In this document: positions 54,596 through 64,000 of the stretch, in pieces | Layout: every line of letters starts with the position of its first letter | How positions within the stretch are numbered: the first letter of the stretch is position 1 | Assembly (NCBI RefSeq): GCF_964340395.1 | Contig: NC_135567.1 | Span: forward strand, 19,887,806-19,951,805 | Reading direction: 5' to 3' | From: Glandiceps talaboti | Lineage: Eukaryota > Hemichordata > Enteropneusta > Spengelidae | Length of the DNA stretch: 64,000 nt | Notes under the pieces: generated by a model | The model's database searches: none | Told to the model about the DNA's origin: nothing | Seen by the model: only the letters and a program-made list of their open reading frames with translations | Program-made: the position numbers and the translations under genes

Positions 54596-54880
54596 ATAAT
54601 GTTGGTTTCTTATATAGCGCTTTCCCACTCCGTGCTCAAAGCGCTTTACAATTATTACCCCTGGCTCGGATCAGAACAGCACAACGGCCCTTTAGTCTTC
54701 CTCAACTCCCCGGGGAGCATACAATCCATTGCAGCCATTTAAGCGCATAGGATTAAAGCCTTCACATTGCAACCTACATCCTACCAGGTCCCCAGTTATA
54801 CAGCTGGGTTGACTGAGGCACAGTCGTGGTTCAAATCTTGCCCAAGGACTTTAGCCACTCAGCCACATTTGTACTTAACA
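54591..54880 (-). mobile_element. Longest copy of the SINE-like repeat
   Basis: Read on the minus strand: GTGGCTGAGTGGCTAAAG at the 5' side (resembling a tRNA A box), then GGGGAGTTGAGGAAG, CCAGGGGTAATAATTGTAAA, GCGCTTTGAGCACGGAGTGG, and the tail GCGCTATATAAGAAACCAAC with ATTATT. This fits a tRNA-derived SINE. The family name is unknown to me. Confidence 0.6.
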
Positions 54881-57605
54881 CATCTTTATTAGGCAACATA
54901 TAGTCCAGTCAAAATACTAGAACAATTATTACCCATCCTCAGAGCTTACCATAGACATGTTAGTTGCATGGGTTTTTATATGCATCTAATATTTCATTAA
55001 TAATTATGCTAATTATGAAAAACTCATTTTTCACCATGTTCCACCACTTAGATTTTTCTAGACTTTTGATATGTTATTCAGCATAAAATTCTGAGCAAGA
55101 TGCACTAAAAATAATTTCTGTACAATGTTAGGCCAACATTTTCCGTACATGTACATTTTTGTATATTGACTGGACTCTATAGAGTCTACAATTACACTGT
55201 AAACCAAAGGATCCAAATACTATATAACACTACATCTTTAATGTGTCCAGTGTTGTCCATCGCCAAGTACGCCACCAACACTGAAATGCATTCATATTGA
55301 AATCTCCATCCATCTCTTAATGTTCTTAACTGTGAAGGTTAAATTTATACAAGCATACACATGTATCTCTCGATCTCCACCACACCCTTCTCACTCTCTC
55401 TTGGTCTTCAGTGGCCTCCTGTCAAACATTAGGTAACACTAACTCTGATGATCAGTGACTGTCCAATCTTGTAGAACATCCACCAAGACAAGGACATCAC
55501 AAACACTGAAATCCATTCATATTGAGATCTTCATCTTTAAATGTTCTCAACTGTGAAGGTCAAATTCATGACCTCAGCAGTCTCTGTTTTGCTTGTATAT
55601 TAGGTCATACAAAGTACACTTTGTTCTCAGACCTTGGCTGGTTAATACACACACAATACACATTTTGTTCTCAGACCTTCACTGGTTAATAAGATATCCA
55701 ATATATATTTTGTACTTAGACATATAGTATATATATCAACCTTCACAATCTCAATTTTATCAGTCGTCTGATGATCGCTGAGGAAGGGTAAATTTCCTGA
55801 GTAACATCCTTATTCTTTTGAATTCAGTTTAACGATAGTGTTATATGTATGAACAAAATTTGCTGACTCAGCATAACAACATTCTTCCATCACAATATAC
55901 ATCATTTTGATCAAAATCGCTGTGAATGTGTAAAAGAATTTACCATTTCCTCTGCTTTCTTATCACAATCTCAACAAATCGCCTTTTGATTGTCCATGCA
56001 TACAATACCTCTGTCTCTCTTTAGAGTGTCTGCGTACAATAACTCTCTCACTGTACAGTGACTGCGTACAATAACTCTCTCTGTGTGCAGTGTCTGAACA
56101 CAATCAGTTTGTAAAGGTATGTATATGGCCACTAGTAGTTTACAGTAAACCGTGTTTAACTTCAAAACATTTCAGAAGCAAGACTTAGAGACATTTGGCA
56201 CACATTATCTGAGATACGTGCAACACAGTACAGTACAGTACAATATGCTATCCATGTGACGACCTGATGTTATCAAATTAAGGCTGGTGCTAGTACAGAC
56301 CATCCACAATAACCAACACATATACTTGCATTCAAACAAGATTAACCTCCCTCCCCACATACATACAATACCCTCCCCTCATTCCCAACACATTTAATGT
56401 TGAACCCTGAAAGGTATCAATTTCATGAGTACTTGAGTTGACTATAAAGTGATTTAATTAAATGTTACCTAATGATCATTGATTGGCTATAGAGATAAAC
56501 TACTGGAATTAGTAGAAAGTTAACTGTGTAAATCACATCACGGTATCATAGTGTTTTTATGTCTTAGATCAGTAGGGAGCTATTGTTGAAGAATTAGACC
56601 ATTTTTTACAGTCCTAAGACTGTTTGCGTCACTAGAAAACCATTTATTGTGTTTTAATGAATAGAAATTAGAGACCTTTAGAATGTTAAACTTCAAGTCT
56701 GGTTTACAGTATAAACAAATTCTTGACAATAACGCTGTCAGAAATTGGTCACTCAAAACTAAGAAAATGGGACACGATCTCACCAGGTATTTTGGTAAAC
56801 AATATTCAGACAAAAACACCCTGAGAATTGGGTACTCAAAGCTTAAAAAGTGAGACGCGATCTTGCGATATATTGTGTTTCGTTGAATTTAGACGAGAAC
56901 ACACACAGTCAATTTCAATACAGAGATGAATTTGTTAAATTCAGCTTGGTTTTGAAAACAATGTATGGAGTTTGTAATATTGAGAAATGGGTGACTCAAA
57001 ATGAGAGAAAAATGTAGTGCGATCTTACAATGTATTGTGTTTTATTGAACTTGGACTGGGGGAAACAAATTCAAGGAGAAAGCCAGGATTTCTTGTTGGG
57101 TATTTTGTGGCACCAAAGTCATAGATTGTCAGTTGTAATTGTAAACTTATCAATTGTACATGTACAACATGTACGTCTAGGTACCGTGAGAGCGGCAGTA
57201 AACCGTCGCCTAAAATGGCTTAGGGCCATTGCAATGATGCGTTAAAGGGGCAGTTATTGTATAAAGTGCCAAAGGACCTACTACTATGATGTATGTGAAT
57301 GACAGTAAAATGTCTTCTACAATACCCAAGAGCCACTGCCGTCGTGTGAAAAATCAGTCCCCACATTCTTTTAATGTGACACTGTAAACAAAAAGACCTA
57401 AACTAGAAATTTATGAAAACATCTCTCAACTGTCACACAAATTTGAGACGTTCTCTAATCGGCCTAACAGTTACTAATTTTAGAATCTGAATTTTTGTTT
57501 GTTTTTCAAATACATTAGAAAAAAAGCACAGCTGTTAATGTATCAAAGCAATCTGTGACAAACCCTAATAACAGTGATAAATATATGCTCTAAAAAAGCT
57601 AGAAC

Positions 57606-57610
<5 letters not shown>

Positions 57611-57636
<26 letters not shown>

Positions 57637-57637
57637 G
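57611..57637. repeat. T homopolymer
   Basis: About 27 T residues or slightly more. A possible poly(A) tail of a minus-strand retro-insert, but no body was recognised. Confidence 0.7.
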
Positions 57638-59328
57638 GCAAGGCTGTTGTTGTAATTATTGATTTTGGTGGGTTTTTGTGACTTTAAACTATTAGTAAGT
57701 ATATGATTGTTTAAATATCTAAGTAGATTTATACAGGTAGTGGTTGCCATTTTATGAACTGTACATTAGTACTCAAAGTCTGTTTTCATCAACGTTTTGT
57801 TGTTGTTGTTGTTGTTGTGGGAGTGAGGTGTAGATACATATAAAATCTACCATTTCCGTTGTGTTGGATGACGTTAATAGTCTAGACATTGCTTATTCTT
57901 GCCAGAGAGGGTGCTGTTCTGCAAAATGTTAAGGGCGGGCAAAAATAGTAATATTTTTTATTTTTATGTCAGCGCTGAAAATTTGGGTCGGTCAGGTAAT
58001 GAAAAACATTTTAAAAATAGGGTCAGCCTAATATCAGTATGGAAGGTCTTCTGTGATGTCTTGTAAGTGGTTAAAAGAAGAATGAATTGGTCATAAACAT
58101 GTGAAAGTACATGTATGTCGGCCGACTAAGTGCAGTGGAGACGATTTCATTGAAATACCAGAGTATTGTCATCATAGCTTAAGCCTTGTTAGTATTAAAA
58201 GTAATAGTCGCGTTGTTTAGAGACACCCACGATGGACTTTAAATCGTTTTGATATGCAAATTAACCAACGGCCTCCGAGGTCCTTGAAGAATAGGTATTG
58301 ATCGTGGTCATACAGTTGGCAAGATGACCTCTGACCTCGGTTATGCTGTTAGTAAGCTGACCTCTAACCTTACTAAAAGCCCACTTACAGTCGTACAAAT
58401 GACAGTGCGGGTTTTGAATTGCGTATCAATTCCTGTTCACCGAGTCCCAGTTTTGACGAATTCAAGTTTCTGGTAAAGTTGGCAACAAAATGTACATAAC
58501 TCAAACTCAAACCTGATAAACTTTTATAATCCAATGATGTCATTTATGATAGTATCGATACGTTTCAAAAAATTCCTACTATGCAATCAATTGTTTTAAC
58601 AATGTCAGAACACAAACTGTAATGTTATAGAAAGCATTTAATATTAACATTATACTAGAATGTGTAAGTATTTTCACTGGAGTAAACAATTCACAAACTC
58701 AGTTCGTGCCACTTTGTCTAAAGTTTTGATGTCTCAAGCGTAAGTCTGGTCAAGTTCTGTCATGAGTGAAAAAAAAATTGTCTAAGAGTTTCTGCTTCTA
58801 GTTATTTTTATCTGTGTGACTTTGGTTGAAATGATTTAGGAAGTTGAATCTGTCCTTTGTGTTTAGAGAGTGCCTAGGTATGTATTGTATATTATAACAA
58901 AGAGTATTGTTGGTAGTGTTGTCAGCTGCAAGGTTGCCGTCATCGTCTATTGTTATTCTAACAAGCCACAACATGCGACTTTTGTCTAGTATTGATCCAA
59001 ACGTTGGGACTTGTTTTTGCAATCCCTAGTGTGGTATCGTTTTACCAGCTGTTTCACTTTATGTAACTGAGAAGGCGAGGATTTTTACTGAGTAGTTGTT
59101 CCAGCGGTAAGTCTCAGACGAAAGACATCTTCCGATTTATTCTTCCTGTACCCAAATAAGTCATGAGGGTGGAAATTTGGAATATTTTTTTATCATTTTA
59201 CCAGCTGTTCATCCTACGTTAATAAGAAGGCTAACATTTTTACTAAGTAGGTGTTCTACAGGTAAGTCCTAGATGAAAGACGTTTTCCGATTTATTCCTC
59301 CCGTACTTACATCCCCCAGTAAGACATT

Positions 59329-59394
59329 CAAATTCTGAAGAAAAATAACAAAATATTCTAAAATTTTAGAATATTTATTTTTCTTCAGAATTTA
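59329..59394. repeat. Near-perfect palindrome of about 64 bp
   Basis: AATTCTGAAGAAAAATAACA at the left is mirrored by TATTTTTCTTCAGAATTT at the right around AAATTTT. Confidence 0.8.
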
Positions 59395-59739
59395 AATTTG
59401 TCTTTTCGTTTGTGTACCACCCCACCCCCACCTCCACCTCCACCCCCTCCTTAATCCCCCTTGTACTTTTACCAGATTTTCCCCATCTGCAGTACCAGGG
59501 TTCCCCATCTGCAGTACCAGGGTTCCCCATCTGCAGTACCAGGGTTCAAATACATGATACAATGTAACTTATGTATAGAATCCATACTTTTACCGTCATT
59601 TCAGATTTGACATCAAATTTATCATAGTACACTGTATGTACCAGATTTCTCTCCTCAAGTACTGGGGTTGTCAATTGTTAAAGTAAACTCTGTAAATTAC
59701 AAGAAAAGTTGTGTAACTGAACAAGGAATAGAGTGTAGT

Positions 59740-60140
59740 GAAGTGTTCTTTAACAAGTTTGTTAAAATCAAATACACAGTGGTATGTAACATAACAATTG
59801 AACAGGGAAAAGATTGCAGTGAGATGTTCTTTAACACAGTTTGTTAAAATTTAATACCAGTACACAGTGGTACGTAACATAACAATTGAACAACGAAGAG
59901 ATTGTAGTGAGGTGGTCTTCAACAGTTATTTCAAGTTAAATACACAGTGGTACGTAACATAACAATTGAACAGGGAAGAGATTGCAGTGAGGTGGTCTTT
60001 TACAAGTTTGTTAAAATTTGATACCGATACTACACAGTGGTACGTAACATAACAATTGAACAGGGAGTAGATTGTAGTGAGGTTCTTCAACAGTTATTTA
60101 AAGTTAAATACACAGTGGTACGTAACATAACAATAGAAAT
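59740..60140. repeat. Roughly 85-90-bp tandem repeat, five copies
   Basis: Units share CACAGTGGTACGTAACATAA, CAATTGAACAGGGAAGAGAT and TTGTTAAAATT. Confidence 0.85.
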
Positions 60141-60559
60141 AATTACAGTCCAATGTCGAAGAATTTTAAGAATTCAACTTGACACTTAACGTTTATCTGG
60201 TGTACTGTACTGTTGATAAAGTACACTATCTCTGTTTGTCTGTGATTTTAGTTTGTGATTTTGTGATAGTTTTGCGAACCACAACGTGAGATGTGACATT
60301 TACCCAATGAACTGATACAGTATACATATACATGTATTTGGAGATTTTGTGATTTTGTGAACTTCATTGTTACTTGCAATATTTGCATACATTTACCTGT
60401 ATGTATACTGGTAGGACAGAGAATGTATACTGTACATACTGATTATTATATCTGCATGTTATGGGTTATGAAATATATGTGTACATAATTAGTAATAAAT
60501 GAATAAATATTTCAGTTAGAAATATGATAAAATATCCATGTCTGACTACAGACTAATAC

Positions 60560-60775
60560 AGAACAGGAAAGGCTGGGATACAAGGAATAATACAGGAGAG
60601 GTTGGGATACAAGGAATAATGCAGGAAAGGTTGGGATACAAGGAATGATGCAGGAAAGGTTGGGATACAAGGAATAATGCAGGAAAGGTTGGGATACAAG
60701 GGATAATGCAGGAAAGGTTGGGATACAAGGAATAATGCAGGAAAGGTTGGGATACAAGGAATGATGCAGGAAAAC
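60560..60775. repeat. 29-bp minisatellite, about seven copies
   Basis: Unit AATAATGCAGGAAAGGTTGG plus GATACAAGG, with little divergence. Confidence 0.95.
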
Positions 60776-60867
60776 TATATTATCTTGATATTCCAGGCTT
60801 TCCTGGTCTAGTACAATGATTAACACTGAAGTAAAACACTTTCTCTATGTGTGTTTATAGAATTCAA

Positions 60868-60975
60868 ATGTAAAAGTATACTGTTTCAATTGGTTTATTT
60901 ACAAGCCTAGCATCCCTTGATATGGCCTTTCTAATGTGGTCAATTAGCAAATGAAACAGTATACTTTTACACTTG
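60868..60975. repeat. 20-bp inverted repeat flanking the start of the 62-bp array
   Basis: TGTAAAAGTATACTGTTTCA at about 60870 is inverted as TGAAACAGTATACTTTTACA at about 60953. Confidence 0.85.
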
Positions 60976-62430
60976 ATATATGGATGCTATAAATGATACA
61001 TACAGAACACACTTTATTTGGTGTTATGGGTTGTACTTGATGTGGATGCTATAAACGATACATACTGGAAAACACTTTATTTGGTGTTATGGGTTGTACT
61101 TGATGTGGATGCTATAAATGATACATACTGGAAAACACTTTATTTGGTGTTATGGGTTGTACTTGATGTGGATGCTATAAATGATACATACTGGAAAACA
61201 CTTTATTTGGTGTTATGGGTTGTACTTGATGTGGATGCTATAAATGATACATACGGAACACGCTTTACTTTGATATTATGGGTTGTACTTGATGTGGATG
61301 CTATAAATGATACATACAGAACACACTTTATTTGGTGTTATGGGTTGTACTTGATATGGATGCTATAAACAGTTGTGGTACATACAGAACACACTTTATT
61401 TGGTGTTATGGGTTGTACTTGATGTGGATGCTATAAACAGTTGTGGTACATACAGAACACACTTTATTTGGTGTTATGGGTTGTACTTGATATGGATGCT
61501 ATAAACAGTTGTGGTACATACAGAATACACTTTATTTGGTGTTATGGGTTGTACTTGATATGGATGCTATAAATGATACATACAGAATACACTTTATTTG
61601 GTGTTATGGGTTGTACTTGATATGGATGCTATAAATGATACATACAGAACACGCTTTACTTTGATATTATGGGTTGTACTTGATATGGATGCTATAAACG
61701 ATACATACTGGAAAACACTTTATTTGGTGTTATGGGTTGTACTTGATGTGGATGCTATAAATGATACATACTGGAAAACACTTTATTTGGTGTTATGGGT
61801 TGTACTTGATGTGGATGCTATAAATGATACATACAGAACACACTTTATTTGGTGTTATGGGTTGTACTTGATGTGGATGCTATAAATGATACATACAGAA
61901 TACACTTTATTTGGTGTTATGGGTTGTACTTGATGTGGATGCTATAAATGATACATACAGAATACACTTTATTTGGTGTTATGGGTTGTACTTGATGTGG
62001 ATGCTATAAATGATACATACAGAACACACTTTATTTGGTGTTATGGGTTGTACTTGATGTGGATGCTATAAATGATACATACAGAACACACTTTATTTGG
62101 TGTTATGGGTTGTACTTGATGTGGATGCTATAAATGATACATACAGAACACACTTTATTTGGTGTTATGGGTTGTACTTGATGTGGATGCTATAAATGAT
62201 ACATAGGGAACACACTTTACTTCGGTGTTATGGGTTGTACTTGATGTGGATGCTATAAATGATACATACAGAACACACTTTACTTTGGTGTTATGGGTTG
62301 TACTTGATGTGGATGCTATAAATGATACATACAGAACACACTTTATTTGGTGTTATGGGTTGTACTTGATGTGGATGCTATAAATAATACATACAGAACA
62401 CACTTTACTTTGATGTTATGGGTTGTATAT
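60975..62430. repeat. 62-bp minisatellite, about 23 copies
   Basis: Unit has TGGGTTGTACTTGATGTGGA and TGCTATAAATGATACATACA. Variants (CTGGAAAACAC, CAGTTGTGGTACATAC) come in blocks, suggesting higher-order duplication. Confidence 0.95.
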
Positions 62431-62844
62431 TGCCCCAGATGTATTTTAGTGTGAGTTTCAAGGTTAAAAAGATTTCAAATGTTTGCCGAGTTAGAATAAC
62501 CTGACACTGTTATATAACGTTATATTGATTTTACTTCATCACATAAATCAATAATTTCTGGAAGTTCTGACAATTTTTTCAGTAGATTAAACTAGTTCTG
62601 ATATTTCTGCACAAGCATGTGGATGTTTACATGAAATCGTAACCATGACAACCAGCTTGTGCTGAAGAAAATTTTGCTGTTGTTTGTTTGTAAGCCCTAT
62701 CCTCACCTGAATCAATTCAAAACTGAATCGATTCTGTGAAACTGGTCTCTGTCCCTGTAAGAAGACTAGGCAATGGATTTGATTCTGTAAATCGTTTTTT
62801 TTATGGGATCGGGTAGTCTGGATGTGAATATGATATACTAATAT

Positions 62845-63030
62845 CACCTCTAACTCCGTAAAGAGAGATCTTGAGATTCTATGAAGAATAGAATCATCTC
62901 TAACTCCGTAAAGAGAGATCTTGAGATTCTATGAAGAATAGAATCACCTCTAACTCCGTAAAGAGAGATCTTGAGATTCTATGAAGAATAGAATCACCTC
63001 TAACTCCGTAAAGAGAGATCTTGAGATTTT
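62845..63030. repeat. 50-bp tandem repeat, three and a half copies
   Basis: CTAACTCCGTAAAGAGAGAT units, nearly identical. Confidence 0.95.
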
Positions 63031-63424
63031 CTGAAAGATAGCACTTGACTAGGAAACAGAGAACCAATTTTGATTTGATTTTGAGCCGATTACACTATTC
63101 CACATGACCGCAGTCACAGGAATGTAGTGACAAGACTGTAGTTTCAAAAAGAGATGTTTATAGTTTGTGTAAATATCTGTTTGTGTAAATGTTTGTTTTG
63201 TAATGATTTGAAGAAGTTCAAATGTTTCTTGTTTGTAATTCTTAGTGCAAATGTTGATATCTTCTTTAACAGAGTAACAAGGGTGTTAATCCATCTTGTA
63301 ATTTCTGAAGAGTCTCTTGAAAAACTGAAAATCATTCTCTAGACTACGCCACTTCACTTTATATTCAGAGATAGTATCAAAGCAGTAGAAGAGATTTAGG
63401 TATTAATTCATCAATAGTTTTCTT

Positions 63425-63695
63425 TGTTCAACCAAGGAAAATACAAGTGACCTAAGGGGCCTTGTCACTATGAGTTGCTAGACTCGACATACCTTAGATC
63501 ATGAGTATTTTCAGGCTGAATGAATTTTGGAGAATAACATAATTATACTAGCACCAGTAATATCAAAGAAAAATTAGAAAAGTAATGTCAGTTTTGAATG
63601 TTTTGATTCACATTTCGTACACAGCAGAACCAGTGACATAAACACTCGTTGTTGTGACATAGATGTACGTTGTCTTGACGATGACCATGATATAT
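63425..63695 (-). mobile_element. Inverted copy of the dispersed element at 17450-17745
   Basis: GTGACCTAAGGGGCCTTGTC, TGGAGAATAACATAATTATA and ATCAAAGAAAAATTAGAAAA appear in the reverse order and strand of the first copy. Confidence 0.6.
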
Positions 63696-63749
63696 ATTCC
63701 TTATTTTTTGGTTCTAAATAGTTAAAACCAGCATACTCTGCAATACTAT

Positions 63750-63955
63750 TATGGGATGTGATATTATGGGATGTAATATTATGGGATGTAATATTGTGGA
63801 ATGTGATATGGGATGTAATATTGTGGGATGTAATATTATGGGATGTGATATGGGATGTAATATGAGATGTAATATTATGGGATATGATATTATGGGATGT
63901 AATATGGGATATAGTATGGGATGTGATATTATGGGATGTAATATTATGGGATGAC
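63750..63955. repeat. 15-bp ATGGGATGTAATATT repeat
   Basis: About thirteen units with GTGATA/GTAATA variants. Ends about 30 bp before an acceptor-like site at the window edge. Confidence 0.95.
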
Positions 63956-64000
63956 TAACGTTTTGTTGTGTTTTTTGTTATAGATGTGACGTTGTTTCAT

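Larger units (their letters stand above)
42326..63983 (+). other. Probable long first intron of the plus-strand gene, rich in tandem repeats
   Basis: No convincing coding exon on either strand. The longest frames all follow simple or tandem repeats. Between the arrays listed separately the sequence is AT-rich and shows nothing recognisable. A good acceptor (TGTGTTTTTTGTTATAG) ends at 63983, seventeen bases before the window edge. Confidence 0.45.

Noticed and set aside
54591-54880. A functional tRNA gene at the A-box-like sequence
   Set aside because: No cloverleaf or B box at the right spacing; best read as a SINE-like repeat.
61018-61885. Frames VLWVVLDVDAINDTYWKT over the 62-bp array
   Set aside because: 62 bp is not divisible by three and the frame breaks and resumes; no gene signals.

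Overview
The window is AT-rich nuclear DNA of an animal. Evidence for this is many GT-AG introns with short exons, C2H2 zinc-finger genes with TGEKP linkers, a RING-H2 ubiquitin ligase of the DZIP3/TTC3 kind, a 5S rRNA gene, and a very high load of minisatellites, microsatellites and short inverted-repeat (MITE-like) elements. The 5S sequence and the SINE-like tails suggest a marine invertebrate, perhaps an invertebrate deuterostome. That placement is a guess. No bacterial, viral or retroviral gene was seen.

Layout. (1) 1-20200, plus strand: the 3' part of a large E3 ligase gene. I reconstruct 17 exons whose phases agree throughout (6042 coding nt, 2013 residues plus stop). It ends in a RING-H2 domain followed by LLPEEFP. 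The 5' exons lie left of the window. A 5S rRNA gene sits in its last intron. (2) 24038-27722 and 31223-36344, minus strand: two tandem paralogous C2H2 zinc-finger genes, three coding exons each (778 and 1227 aa), with the same unrecognised acidic/Cys-containing N-terminal module and the same SUMO-type VKEE motif. A 25-bp and a 61-bp minisatellite lie between them. (3) 39775-42066, minus strand: a two-coding-exon gene for a 57-aa single-pass microprotein. It probably starts at a CpG-richer divergent promoter (about 42067-42250). (4) 42254-64000, plus strand: the first exon of another gene leaves the same promoter and splices at 42325/42326. The remaining 21 kb holds no convincing exon, is packed with tandem repeats, and is most simply a long first intron. 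An acceptor-like site lies at the last bases of the window.

The most unusual theme is that pieces of exons and splice junctions have been copied into flanking non-coding DNA, often as tandem arrays. Zinc-finger gene 2 has a 3' splice site repeated five times with an in-frame 33-bp period. A 54-bp array copies the donor of ligase exon 4, a 75-bp array carries copies of the exon 15 acceptor, and a 49-bp array carries donor-like sites. A stray copy of part of exon 8 lies in the preceding intron, and degenerate copies of the last coding exon lie in the 3' UTR. The ligase also has a three-step KQTQT ladder that looks like a multivalent dynein light chain (LC8) binding region.

All gene models come from reading frames and splice consensus by eye. 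No alignment, expression or database search was possible.
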